64,000 nt of DNA from Candidatus Saccharibacteria bacterium UBA1944. GTDB taxonomy: Bacteria; Patescibacteriota; Saccharimonadia; Saccharimonadales; Saccharimonadaceae. The notes below the pieces were generated by a model. That model made no database searches. It worked only from the letters and a program-made list of their open reading frames with translations, and had not been told where the DNA came from. A program made the position numbers and the translations under genes. Shown piece after piece: positions 54,773 through 62,641 of this stretch. Location of the stretch: NCBI GenBank assembly GCA_002336935.1, contig DDEW01000015.1:17014-81013 (forward strand). Reading direction: 5' to 3'. Numbering within the stretch: position 1 is the first letter of the stretch; each line of letters starts with the position of its first letter.

Positions 54773-55446
54773 TATAGCCCTGCTTTAATCAGTCCATTAA
54801 TAACTTCAAATGTCGGCGTACCCCGCACAGGTTCTCCATTAACAAGTATGTAGGGCGTACCTGTTACCCCGTCTGCCTGAGCCTTGGCGGTAACTTGCTT
54901 CACCTTGGCCTCATACTTCTTAGTATCGAGGCAGCTATTAAACTCACTCGCATTGAGTTCAACTTTGGCTGCTACCACTTCCTTCAATCCCTCTACTGTG
55001 AGCACTGTTGTTGTGCGCGGATCAACTCCTTTACTAAACGCCGTATCCCACACGTGTTGATATACTGCGTCGTGATATTGCCAAAACTTATTTTGGTCAA
55101 TTGCACAGTATGCTCCTTCAGCCGTCTCTTGTGATCCATTGGCCACAAATGCAACTGGGCGGAATTCAAAGGCAATCTGTTTTGTTGCAATATATGCTTT
55201 ATCAATCTTGGGCATGACTGACGTACTAAAATACGAACAATACGGACACATAAAGTCTGAGTATTGCACCAGGTTCACTTTGGCATTCTTCACACCACGA
55301 GCCATTGGACTCGACATATCTACGATACCCAAAGCTGGCACCTCCTGTTTGCGCGGTTGCATCGCAACCACAAAGAACACCACGATCATACCCAACATAA
55401 TAATCCACATGATGTTATCGAGAAGTAATTGCTTTGCTCGCTTCAT
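54772..55446 (-). CDS. DsbA-like extracytoplasmic thiol oxidoreductase
   Basis: 224 residues: one TM anchor (~10-28) and an outer thioredoxin-fold (Thioredoxin_4) domain with active site CPYC (~68-71), a helical insertion and the cis-Pro TGTPYILV. Two more cysteines (AYCAID and NSCLD) may pair. It probably forms disulfides in exported proteins, of which this window encodes many. The -10 CATACT ends 6 nt before the ATG (leaderless). Confidence 0.92.
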   Translation of the reverse strand: MKRAKQLLLDNIMWIIMLGMIVVFFVVAMQPRKQEVPALGIVDMSSPMARGVKNAKVNLVQYSDFMCPYCSYFSTSVMPKIDKAYIATKQIAFEFRPVAFVANGSQETAEGAYCAIDQNKFWQYHDAVYQHVWDTAFSKGVDPRTTTVLTVEGLKEVVAAKVELNASEFNSCLDTKKYEAKVKQVTAKAQADGVTGTPYILVNGEPVRGTPTFEVINGLIKAGL

Positions 55447-55452
55447 ACTCCC

Positions 55453-55481
55453 AGTATGGCATTAATGTAAATTATTTACAA
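55453..55481 (-). promoter_or_regulatory. Redox-operon promoter with Fur-type operator
   Basis: On the minus strand, TTGTAA, a 17-nt spacer and CATACT form a sigma70 promoter. The perfect palindrome TGTAAATTATTTACA (55466-55480, 7-1-7 like Fur/PerR boxes) overlaps the -35. Confidence 0.7.
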
Positions 55482-55493
55482 TAGTATTTTTAC

Positions 55494-56777
55494 CTACTTT
55501 TGCATAATAATTTGCGATGGACTCGAACCTTTTGGATAGTACCGCAGCGTATCGCCCATCGCCCATGAATCAAGCAGTGGTTGCAGTACTCGCCACGATT
55601 CAATCGTTTCCTCGCCCGATGTAAATAAACTTTGTTCTGCACGCACCGAATCAACCAATACTTGCTCATATGCATCTGGTAATCGTGCATCCTCTGGGTA
55701 TGAGAATGATAGCGTGTGCTCTTCTAGCTCGCGCGTGTACCCAGGCTTTTTTACATGGAGCATAATTGACACACCTTCGTTTGGTTGAATCTTCAGCGTT
55801 AAGCAATTCGTCTGCGCATCGTGAGTCTTACGGAAGTACACTCGAATTTCCGTGGATTTTTCATTCAAAGCTTTACCCGTAATAAGCCTAAACGGCACGC
55901 CCTCCCAGTTAGGATTAGTCGAGTGGAGCGTAGTGGCCACAAAGGTTTCAGTTGTACTTCCCGCGTTATCTACTTCCTTTTGATAGCTATCATACTGCGC
56001 CCGCAGTGCTTCACGCGGATCAGCAGCATCAAGTGATTGTAAGGCCGAAAGTCGCAGTGTTGGCAACTGGTCCCATGTAAAATTATCGGGAATATCCATC
56101 GTAGCGAGTGCCAGCAGCTGCATCATATGCCCTTGTAGCACATCGCGCAGCGCACCCGTTTGTTCATAAAACTCTGCTCTTCCCTCAATACCAATCTTCT
56201 CTGTTGCCACAATTTCGATGGATTCGATGGACGCCTTGTTCCATACCCGTGCAAGCAGCGCATTGCTGCGCCGGAACATTACAATGTTTTGCGCCATTTC
56301 TTTGGCTAAGTAGTGGTCAATTCGATACGTCTGCTCCGGCGTGAAATACTGGCTAATCAAATCATTCATTTCAACACTCGAAGCGTAGTCTATGCCAAAT
56401 GGCTTTTCAAATAGAACTTTTACGTTTGGGGTGTTAATGCCCGCTTCTCCCATCATGCGCACAATTTGCCCAACAGCCAATGGGGGGACTGCCAGGTATA
56501 CAATCGCGTTTTCTGTTTTGGTAACCACTTCTTCTTTTAGCCGCACATAGTCTGCGGACTCTGCCATGTTCATGCGGAATAGGCTGGTGCGTGATCGTAC
56601 CTTCTTGCTAACTGTTTCTGGAAGCGAGATATCTCGCCGCGACACACCAACAATCGTTACATCATTAAACTCGTCCACTGCAAATATTTGGTCAAGAGCA
56701 GGAAGCAATTTCCGCTTGGCCAGATCACCCGATATACCAAATATAATGAGTTTCGTCTTTGTCGCTTTTTGCGTCAT
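55494..56777 (-). CDS. zwf: Glucose-6-phosphate dehydrogenase
   Basis: 427 residues, shorter than the usual ~480-510. NADP-binding IIFGISGDLAKRKLLPAL (~11-28), EKPFG (124-128) and the substrate motif RIDHYLAKE (152-160) are intact. It feeds the oxidative pentose phosphate route and supplies NADPH, which the nearby thiol-redox proteins could use. TATAAT lies 6 nt before the ATG (leaderless). 48 nt separate it from the redox operon. Confidence 0.95.
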   Translation of the reverse strand: MTQKATKTKLIIFGISGDLAKRKLLPALDQIFAVDEFNDVTIVGVSRRDISLPETVSKKVRSRTSLFRMNMAESADYVRLKEEVVTKTENAIVYLAVPPLAVGQIVRMMGEAGINTPNVKVLFEKPFGIDYASSVEMNDLISQYFTPEQTYRIDHYLAKEMAQNIVMFRRSNALLARVWNKASIESIEIVATEKIGIEGRAEFYEQTGALRDVLQGHMMQLLALATMDIPDNFTWDQLPTLRLSALQSLDAADPREALRAQYDSYQKEVDNAGSTTETFVATTLHSTNPNWEGVPFRLITGKALNEKSTEIRVYFRKTHDAQTNCLTLKIQPNEGVSIMLHVKKPGYTRELEEHTLSFSYPEDARLPDAYEQVLVDSVRAEQSLFTSGEETIESWRVLQPLLDSWAMGDTLRYYPKGSSPSQIIMQK

Positions 56778-56789
56778 ATACGCATTATA

Positions 56790-57677
56790 CTAAACAATAC
56801 AACGAAGTTTTTTATGTTCACAGGTAATCACTACTTCGTCGCCCTGTGGTATGTCGTACACTTCACCATCCAGTTGAATTTTTGTAGCACGTAGCACAGT
56901 ACAGCTATACTTGGCTGCTTGCGGTGCATCGTCAATTTGGTTTGCCGTAGCCCGAAACAAATGTCGCAACAGCTCCCATAAATTCGTTGCCTTAACTCTC
57001 GTTATCTCAAACACACCGTCGGTCACCGATGCCTTCGTCGACAACGTCAGATATTTTGACATGCGCGGCGTATTGCTAAATACCACGTTATTATACCGTC
57101 TCACTTTGCCGTTTTGTCGTATCTTCACCGGCTTAATTTGGAATAAATTTTTCACAACCAACCACGCCTCCCGCATTGGGTTTAGCGTTGCTTTTGTCAG
57201 CTCTTCGCCAATTTGAGGCGTCATCCCAAGGCCAACATACGAATGAGCATAGTGTGTCCACGCTTTTGTTGATACTTTTAATACATCAATTTCATCGTAG
57301 TCAGCGTTAGCAATGCGTTGCACTGTATTGCCATGGTGCACAGAGTGATAATGGTCATTCGCGTTGCCACTAGGCAATACACCAGTAATGACGCTGGGAT
57401 GTTTTGATTGCATGACACCATTCACTACTTCGTGATACCCGCCATCGCCACTCGATGAAATTACCATGCCGGTTTTGTGCGTGTCTGCAAATTTTTTCGC
57501 CAAGGTTACCGCATGTCCAGCATGTTTTGTTGGCATAAGTTCTACCTTCAGCCCAGCAGCTTCAAGCTGCTTTTGCAATACCCGTGCGTTGGCCTCACCA
57601 TCCCCAGTACTATTCGGATTAAATATGATTGCTACTGGGCGGACAACCGCTTTTTTATTCTGTTGGTTTGCCGTCAT
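56790..57677 (-). CDS. Diacylglycerol/lipid kinase family protein
   Basis: 295 residues of the DAGK/YegS fold: IIFNPNSTGDGEA (~18-30), SSSGDGGYHEVVNGV (~73-87; the usual GGDGTxNEV with H for N) and GVLPSGNANDHYHS. The C-terminal half is the beta-sandwich. It probably phosphorylates a lipid alcohol for membrane recycling. It lies 12 nt upstream of zwf, but zwf has its own promoter. Confidence 0.88.
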   Translation of the reverse strand: MTANQQNKKAVVRPVAIIFNPNSTGDGEANARVLQKQLEAAGLKVELMPTKHAGHAVTLAKKFADTHKTGMVISSSGDGGYHEVVNGVMQSKHPSVITGVLPSGNANDHYHSVHHGNTVQRIANADYDEIDVLKVSTKAWTHYAHSYVGLGMTPQIGEELTKATLNPMREAWLVVKNLFQIKPVKIRQNGKVRRYNNVVFSNTPRMSKYLTLSTKASVTDGVFEITRVKATNLWELLRHLFRATANQIDDAPQAAKYSCTVLRATKIQLDGEVYDIPQGDEVVITCEHKKLRCIV

Positions 57678-57806
57678 ATGGTTTATTATTCCTTACAGTC
57701 GTTTCTTTACCCTGGTGTTGTCTCTTCTTCGATATTTTCGTAATAGCCATCTGTAGCTGTAACTATACTTCTAGCCTAGGCATAGCACAGTAATATACAT
57801 TACTAT

Positions 57807-58280
57807 TTACTCAACCCGCTGCGCAAAAAACTCTTCGGTTTCGCGCATAAATATTTCAGCTGTTTTTGGACCTACGCCATATAGTTCTTTCAACCGTTTG
57901 GCAAACTCATCTTCCGTTTCGCTCACGCTCAACATGATCATCAGTGAGCCCTCATACATCGAAATCAGCTGTTCAGCCATTGTGTGGAGTGCACTCGCCA
58001 TCACATGATTGTAACGGGTATATTTGCCTTGTACGAGCAGGCGCGATAACGTATGCTGCTTAGCATCGCGCAGCGCCCATGGCGTATCATACCCGTTATC
58101 AATAAAAAGCTGCCAAGTATTTGCTGCTACTGCTGACTGAATGGGTTTGCCAAGCATAAATGCCAACAGAAACCAGCGGAACAAATCATCTTCGCTATGT
58201 AAAACATCTAGCCCATAATCATCTGCTGCATGCTCTTTGCGAGCTGATCGCTTCTGTTTCATATCCATACTATAGCTCAT
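57807..58280 (-). CDS. HhH-GPD-like small protein (endonuclease III-related)
   Basis: 157 residues with helix-hairpin-helix LKELYGVGPKTAEIFMRE (~130-147), as in DNA glycosylases of the HhH-GPD superfamily. The catalytic Lys and the FeS cysteines are not evident, and the protein is shorter than Nth (~210). The start could be 58280 (AGGAA upstream) or the ATG at 58262, which has TATAGT 6 nt before it. A perfect Crp-type site lies 15 bp upstream. Confidence 0.75.
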   Translation of the reverse strand: MSYSMDMKQKRSARKEHAADDYGLDVLHSEDDLFRWFLLAFMLGKPIQSAVAANTWQLFIDNGYDTPWALRDAKQHTLSRLLVQGKYTRYNHVMASALHTMAEQLISMYEGSLMIMLSVSETEDEFAKRLKELYGVGPKTAEIFMRETEEFFAQRVE

Positions 58281-58294
58281 TTATGGATAGTTCC

Positions 58295-58310
58295 TGTGAT
58301 GAATATCACA
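58295..58310. promoter_or_regulatory. Perfect Crp-type binding site
   Basis: TGTGATGAATATCACA fits TGTGA-N6-TCACA exactly and is palindromic at the outer six bases of each arm. It lies between the divergent HhH protein and the small protein gene at 58344, about 35 bp before the latter's start. Confidence 0.65.
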
Positions 58311-58343
58311 TACATGGTACGCAAAGCCATTACAATAGGGTAT

Positions 58344-58601
58344 ATGGCGTTTAATCACTATGCAAAAATGAAACAAATTCTTGCTGATCAGCCCGCTGGC
58401 TGGTATGTGGTTCGAATCAATGAGCCGACGATCGCACAGTCATTCCGCGGTGAAAAACGTACCTTCAGCCATTATTACCGCGTATACAATACTTCAGGCA
58501 AGCCAATCAAATTCTGTAAATTCCAGCAGCTTGATCGATTCTGTTCAACTATGGGAATTGCTATAAGCGAATTAGTCGTTGTTGACGCTAATTATCGCTA
58601 A
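58344..58601 (+). CDS. Small basic protein, unknown
   Basis: 85 residues without TM segment; core phrases WYVVRINEPT and YYRVYNTSGKPIKFCKFQQLDRF suggest a compact alpha/beta fold. TACAAT ends 7 nt before the ATG at 58344 (leaderless), making this start better than the upstream ATG. Under a perfect Crp-type site. Convergent overlap of 14 nt with the DUF1801 gene. Confidence 0.65.
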   Translation: MAFNHYAKMKQILADQPAGWYVVRINEPTIAQSFRGEKRTFSHYYRVYNTSGKPIKFCKFQQLDRFCSTMGIAISELVVVDANYR

Positions 58602-58947
58602 GGCTGGCAACTGCGCGCGCTATTATGCCTATAGGCAGTGGCGTATCGAGCCCAAACCACAATGTTCCCTTACCTTTTGCATAAGGCGCAAGTTCAGCCC
58701 GAAGTTGCTCATCTCGCGGAATGGGGTACATCGCTATGTGGTCCTTCCAGCCAGATATAAACACCTTGGCGCGTGTATTGCTCGTTTTATAGCCCACCAC
58801 ACCATAGCTCATTACTTCGTGTGCTTCAGGTAGTTGCTTTTTTACTAGGTCGCGCAGCTCATCGAACTTCGGTCGAGCCGCCACAGGAATTGAAGCAATA
58901 TAATCTTCAACACTACGATTACTGCTGCTTGATGCGTCATCTTTCAT
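58588..58947 (-). CDS. DUF1801 (YdhG-like) protein
   Basis: 119 residues with the DUF1801 pattern: VEDYIASIPVAARPKFDELR, PEAHEVMSYGVVGYK, KDHIAMYPIP and KGTLWFGLDTPLP. Family members are small cytoplasmic proteins sometimes described as iron-chaperone-like; the function is unsettled. TATAAT 6 nt before the ATG (leaderless). Confidence 0.9.
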   Translation of the reverse strand: MKDDASSSSNRSVEDYIASIPVAARPKFDELRDLVKKQLPEAHEVMSYGVVGYKTSNTRAKVFISGWKDHIAMYPIPRDEQLRAELAPYAKGKGTLWFGLDTPLPIGIIARAVASLSDN

Positions 58948-58964
58948 GCAGTCATTATACCAGT

Positions 58965-59834
58965 CTATGCGCGCTTATCGGCAACCGTAGTGCGATGACG
59001 GTAGAGCGAGTTTTCTGTAACTTTGCCCATGGCTTCATGCGCAGTGGTGGTCACAATAAAGGCTTGTGGGTCAGCCTTACGCACCGCCTTAATCACCTTT
59101 TGCTCTTCAAATCGCGTGATGACTGCCAGCATTACACCGTGCGGCTCACGGGCGCGTGGATTACTTTCTTTTACGTATGTTACGGGCTCTTCTATAAGTT
59201 CGTTAATGATGCCACCAAGCTTACGCACGTCCATGCTCACAAGCCACATACTTCGCGACTCATCAAGGCCCTCTACTGTTATATCGATTGCTTTATGCGC
59301 GACAAAGTAGGCAATAAGCGAATACAGCGCTTGTTCCCAGCCAAATACAAACCCCGCCAACATAATGATAAAGCCGTTGATTACCATAATGGCTTCACCA
59401 ACCGAAAAGACCGTTACACGATCTATGAGTACAGCTATCGTGTCCGCGCCGTCAATGATACCCCCATAGCGTACCACCATACCAACACCTATCCCTACAA
59501 TTACACCACCAAAGACTGCAGCAAGTATGGGCACGTCAACAAATCCTTTGTCTACATGCGCCATAGTGAGTGATGCGAGCACGATGATACCAAGCAGTGA
59601 AAATGCAGCGAATTCTTTACCAAACTTTCGTAGCCCAAGGAGCACAAATGGGATGTTAAACAGCGCCAAAAATACCCCCAGCGGTACACCTGATAATTTG
59701 GCAGAAATAATACTAATTCCCGTTACTCCGCCATCGAGCAGATGGTTCGGCAACAAAAAGAACTGCAGTCCAACTGCAGTGATGATTGCACCAATAACCA
59801 CTAATACTATACGTTTTACTGTGTCAAAATAAAT
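58965..59834 (-). CDS. YitT-family membrane protein with probable AUU start
   Basis: About 289 residues: an N-terminal bundle of five TM helices (GGVTGISIISAKLSGVPLG, RYGGIIDGADTIAVLI) and a C-terminal DUF2179 domain (GVMLAVITRFEEQKVIKAV). The canonical-codon start is GTG at 59801, but it would cut the first TM helix and has no SD. A perfect SD AAGGAGG (complement of 59841-59847) lies 6 nt before an in-frame ATT at 59834, giving the usual 'YFDTVKRIVLVVIGA' start. The terminator-like region downstream was not found. Confidence 0.8.
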   Translation of the reverse strand: MYFDTVKRIVLVVIGAIITAVGLQFFLLPNHLLDGGVTGISIISAKLSGVPLGVFLALFNIPFVLLGLRKFGKEFAAFSLLGIIVLASLTMAHVDKGFVDVPILAAVFGGVIVGIGVGMVVRYGGIIDGADTIAVLIDRVTVFSVGEAIMVINGFIIMLAGFVFGWEQALYSLIAYFVAHKAIDITVEGLDESRSMWLVSMDVRKLGGIINELIEEPVTYVKESNPRAREPHGVMLAVITRFEEQKVIKAVRKADPQAFIVTTTAHEAMGKVTENSLYRHRTTVADKRA

Positions 59835-59900
59835 AATCGTCCTCCTTTTTATTTGTTATTTCGCTTATTCATATTCTAACATGTTTTCCACATATAACAA

Positions 59901-59928
59901 AACGACCCTTGTGGTGGCAAGAGTCGTT
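59901..59928 (-). terminator. Terminator of the metallothionein-like gene
   Basis: An 11-bp stem (AACGACTCTTG/CAAGGGTCGTT on the minus strand, one G-U pair) with a 6-nt loop, followed by TTGTT. It lies 13 nt after the stop codon. Confidence 0.8.
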
Positions 59929-59941
59929 CTGTCGAAGCCTT

Positions 59942-60022
59942 CTACTTACAGTCGCAGCCGTCAGTGCAAGTGCAACACTTGCAGCAGTTGCAACTGTTTT
60001 CACTCGTTGGTGGTGTATCCAT
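59942..60022 (-). CDS. Metallothionein-like Cys-rich micro-protein (26 aa)
   Basis: A 27-codon gene with eight cysteines at residues 11, 13, 14, 16, 17, 19, 23 and 25, arranged as CNCCKCCTC and CDC, preceded by an acidic-polar MDTPPTSENS. A perfect SD AAGGAGG lies 6 nt before the ATG, a terminator follows, and a Crp-type site lies 58 bp upstream, so this is a complete gene rather than a chance ORF. The pattern suggests soft-metal (Cu, Zn, Cd) binding; the family cannot be named from sequence. Confidence 0.75.
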   Translation of the reverse strand: MDTPPTSENSCNCCKCCTCTDGCDCK

Positions 60023-60079
60023 TGGGTACCTCCTTCGTTAGTGATACTTTTTATCATAAGATATACTTATTCGCGTTGC

Positions 60080-60095
60080 TGTAACTTATCTCACA
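60080..60095. promoter_or_regulatory. Crp-type site upstream of the metallothionein-like gene
   Basis: TGTAACTTATCTCACA matches TGTGA-N6-TCACA in nine of ten conserved bases, and its spacer and right arm equal those at 8374 (ATCTCAC). It lies in the gap between the micro-gene and the DNA glycosylase gene. Confidence 0.5.
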
Positions 60096-60119
60096 CAAAC
60101 CGCCGGTTAGCAGCCTTAA

Positions 60120-60728
60120 CTAGCACTTCGATACATAAGCATTAGTACGTATATAAAAACGTCGCAGTGCATGCTTGTTCTGGCTAATGCCGATTCTTGG
60201 CGCCGCCACAATATCCTTCGCTGGTATAGGCTGACCAATCTGCAGCTGCACATCACCCTCACGCAAATCTCGTCCATTCATTGCCCGAGTAATTCCTAGT
60301 GCTGCACACAGTTTTGCGGGGCCGTTCGTCACATTCACGCCAGTCTGGTTCCGAACAACTTCCAAATATTCCTGGTGATCAAGCGGCTCAAGTGCGCGAA
60401 TAAGCACCGCGCTTCCCTCACCTTCCTTCCCAGTTACTACATTGCAGCAATAGTGCATCCCATAGGTAAAGTACACATACAGGTGGCCGCTTGGCCCAAA
60501 CATTACATCGGTGCGCGGTGTGCGCCCACGGTAACTATGGCTTGCTGCATCACGTTCATCGTAGCTTTCTGTTTCAACAATCCTGAGTCGTATGGTGCGT
60601 CCATTTATTTGTCGCACTAGCACGCACCCAAGCAGCCGCCGTGCTACCGTCGTTGCATCGTTATCTAAAAAGTCAGGGAATGTGCCTATGGCTCTATTAC
60701 CTACTACGGACCACACGTGAGCTAGCAA
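60120..60728 (-). CDS. 3-methyladenine DNA glycosylase (AAG/Mpg family)
   Basis: 202 residues. The alkyladenine glycosylase signatures are complete: ARRLLGCVLVR, IVETESYDERDAASHSYRGRTPRT (catalytic Glu in VETE), HLYVYFTYGMHYCCNVV and GPAKLCAALGI. It removes alkylated bases. It overlaps the TspO-like gene by 32 nt if the TTG at 60728 is used; GTG at 60716 is an alternative. Cotranscribed with that gene. Confidence 0.93.
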   Translation of the reverse strand: MLAHVWSVVGNRAIGTFPDFLDNDATTVARRLLGCVLVRQINGRTIRLRIVETESYDERDAASHSYRGRTPRTDVMFGPSGHLYVYFTYGMHYCCNVVTGKEGEGSAVLIRALEPLDHQEYLEVVRNQTGVNVTNGPAKLCAALGITRAMNGRDLREGDVQLQIGQPIPAKDIVAAPRIGISQNKHALRRFYIRTNAYVSKC

Positions 60729-61515
60729 TGCTTATGCCCACACTCACAAATACTGCGAGCAATATCGTCAGTGCCACAATCGTACTCGGGTACTTGCCAT
60801 CAAAACCTGCCGGCGATAAATGTTTTACAAGTATACCTGCATATGCCCACACAAATACCACTAAGTATACCCAGTCTTTGAAGCGAAGTGCCGTCACGAG
60901 TCCAATCACTGCGCCTACCAACAATACTGCTACCATCCAGGTACCATCGCTCAATCCCCAGCCATTCCACTGTATGCTTGCAAGCCACGTTGTGACATTT
61001 GCAATTGTTGCGACGCTTATCCACCCGGCATAAATGCTAAACGGCACACCCACAAATAATCGTTCCTTCGGTCCCATGGTTTGTGTGTGAAGCATGTGAA
61101 AAATTTTGAGCAACACAACAAGTAGCAATACCATCAGTATGACGCTTAGCCACATCACTTTGTACTGCCACGCGAACAACCAAGCCGCATTCAGTAGCGA
61201 TGATACAGCAAATAACTTCACCACTTCATTCAACTGCTTTGTGGCAAGTGGCTTTTTGTCTGTGCGCACTACACCAAACAACCGCGCAACAAACACCGTG
61301 AGTGCAAGGTATATCACGCCCCATATTGCAAACGTGTAGCCAGCAGGCGCGAAGAGGTTCGGAAAGCTATCAGACACTTCTGCTGTCGTCACACCGCCCA
61401 TCCAGTTTGTACTGCCGGCAATTGCATTCACTACCAGCATCGCCACAAACGCTGCCAATGCAATATACAGCCAACGCCTATTCAACGGTTCTTTCTTTTT
61501 CCAGAATCCCCACAT
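60697..61515 (-). CDS. TspO/MBR-like tryptophan-rich membrane protein
   Basis: 272 residues, about seven TM helices, longer than the ~160 of canonical TspO. The TspO-type phrases LFAPAGYTFAIWGVIYLAL and NAAWLFAWQ are present. SD GGAGG 6-8 nt before the ATG. TspO-like proteins bind porphyrins and respond to oxidative stress; the ligand here is unknown. First gene of an operon with the glycosylase. Confidence 0.82.
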   Translation of the reverse strand: MWGFWKKKEPLNRRWLYIALAAFVAMLVVNAIAGSTNWMGGVTTAEVSDSFPNLFAPAGYTFAIWGVIYLALTVFVARLFGVVRTDKKPLATKQLNEVVKLFAVSSLLNAAWLFAWQYKVMWLSVILMVLLLVVLLKIFHMLHTQTMGPKERLFVGVPFSIYAGWISVATIANVTTWLASIQWNGWGLSDGTWMVAVLLVGAVIGLVTALRFKDWVYLVVFVWAYAGILVKHLSPAGFDGKYPSTIVALTILLAVFVSVGISIASSRVVRSR

Positions 61516-61568
61516 AGTATCCTCCTTATCGAATCGCTAGTGCCTTTAGTATAGCACCGTAGGTGTAG

Positions 61569-61979
61569 CTAGTCTGTTTTTCGTCGACCAAAGTTGCTTT
61601 GCTCAAACAACCGTGTATTGTGTTCGTAGCGCATATGGCCAAATATTTTCAGCAATTTTAGCAATCGCAACAACCGCACCACGCGCAGCTCTTCAAATAG
61701 TGTAGTTGGTAGCGGCACAGCTGCCAGCAAATAAAACCAGTGGTGCCGTATATATTTGCCGCGGTCTTTCGCCCAGTACAGCTCGAAGGCAAATTCAGCC
61801 AAGAACACAATTGCCGTGGCAATATCGAACAGCTCCACTGCTACTAGTTGCTCATGGGTGAGGTTCGCAAAGTGCTCGAGTGCCAAAAAAACAAGGTTGA
61901 GCACCACAAGGCTAATCATCGCCACTTCTTTGATGGCAAGAAACTTGCGCAGCCGATTACGGGAATGCTTAGTGTGCAT
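61569..61979 (-). CDS. Stand-alone voltage-sensor-like domain
   Basis: 136 residues with four TM helices matching S1-S4 of voltage-gated channels: S2/S3 acidic ELFDIATAIVFLAEFAFELYW, then S4 as ELRVVRLLRLLKLLKIF, where five basic residues occur every third position. The chain ends 25 residues after S4, so there is no pore domain (S5-S6). TATAAT 6 nt before the ATG (leaderless). It could be a voltage-gated proton channel of the Hv1 kind or a truncated K+ channel. Confidence 0.8.
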   Translation of the reverse strand: MHTKHSRNRLRKFLAIKEVAMISLVVLNLVFLALEHFANLTHEQLVAVELFDIATAIVFLAEFAFELYWAKDRGKYIRHHWFYLLAAVPLPTTLFEELRVVRLLRLLKLLKIFGHMRYEHNTRLFEQSNFGRRKTD

Positions 61980-62041
61980 AGTCGTATTATAGCTTATGCT
62001 AGGGTGAGTATTTTATGCCTAATGTTGATAACTGCAATGAT

Positions 62042-62473
62042 TTAGTTGTCTAGCATACTCTTTGCGTAACGCTCAAATATATCACTCAATTGATCCACCG
62101 CCGCCTCAATCGACAGTTGATCGTCATTTTCTGCAACCGACAATGCTATTTTATACAGTACTTCCGTTGGCATCTCTAGAAATACCTCGTTACGGTAAAG
62201 AAAGGTTAACGTTAAGGTGACCGCCATGCGCTTATTACCGTTTTGAAAAGGGTGATTTTTTGTCACCAAATAGAATAACACCGCGGCCTTTCGGTATAGC
62301 CCTTCATATAAATCATTGCCTGCAAAACATTGGAACGGCTGCTCTAAGCAACTTTCTAGCTTATGTGGATACCTTGTATCAAAGGCAGGTATGGGTTCGG
62401 TCGTATAGTCCATCAACTCCACGGCAAGGCGATGGGCAATATGCTCGGCCTCAAGAATAGTGAGTGGGCGCAT
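62042..62473 (-). CDS. Doc/Fic-family toxin-like protein
   Basis: 143 residues with the Fic/Doc active loop HPFQNGNKR (~74-82), closest to the Doc form HxFx(N/D)(A/G)NKR, and the preceding AAVLFYLVTKN helix. Doc of phage P1 phosphorylates EF-Tu; classical Fic enzymes AMPylate. It starts 5 nt after a 38-residue ORF that is the likely antitoxin. Confidence 0.88.
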   Translation of the reverse strand: MRPLTILEAEHIAHRLAVELMDYTTEPIPAFDTRYPHKLESCLEQPFQCFAGNDLYEGLYRKAAVLFYLVTKNHPFQNGNKRMAVTLTLTFLYRNEVFLEMPTEVLYKIALSVAENDDQLSIEAAVDQLSDIFERYAKSMLDN

Positions 62474-62478
62474 AGCGA

Positions 62479-62595
62479 TTACGTATCGGCAAGCTTAATA
62501 AGCGTCTTGTGGTATCGCTTGACGATCTTTTTCACGGCAACATCAAGAGTTGCCTTATCTTGGCTCGAAAGTGACTTGCTTGGCGCTTTATTCAT
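62479..62595 (-). CDS. 38-residue putative antitoxin of the Doc module
   Basis: A short basic helical protein (SQDKATLDVAVKKIVKRYHK) ending 5 nt before the Doc-type gene. TATGAT lies 6 nt before the ATG (leaderless), so this short start is better than the longer in-frame one. It has no AbrB/Phd DNA-binding half and may act only by plugging the toxin, like the C-terminal tail of Phd. Confidence 0.65.
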   Translation of the reverse strand: MNKAPSKSLSSQDKATLDVAVKKIVKRYHKTLIKLADT

Positions 62596-62641
62596 ACTTT
62601 TATCATAGCACTCAACATACTGGTATGCAATTTTCACACCC

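Noticed and set aside
58773..59573. 266-codon plus-strand ORF opposite the YitT gene
   Set aside because: It is rich in Cys, His and Tyr with no domain, and lies antisense to well-supported DUF1801 and YitT genes.
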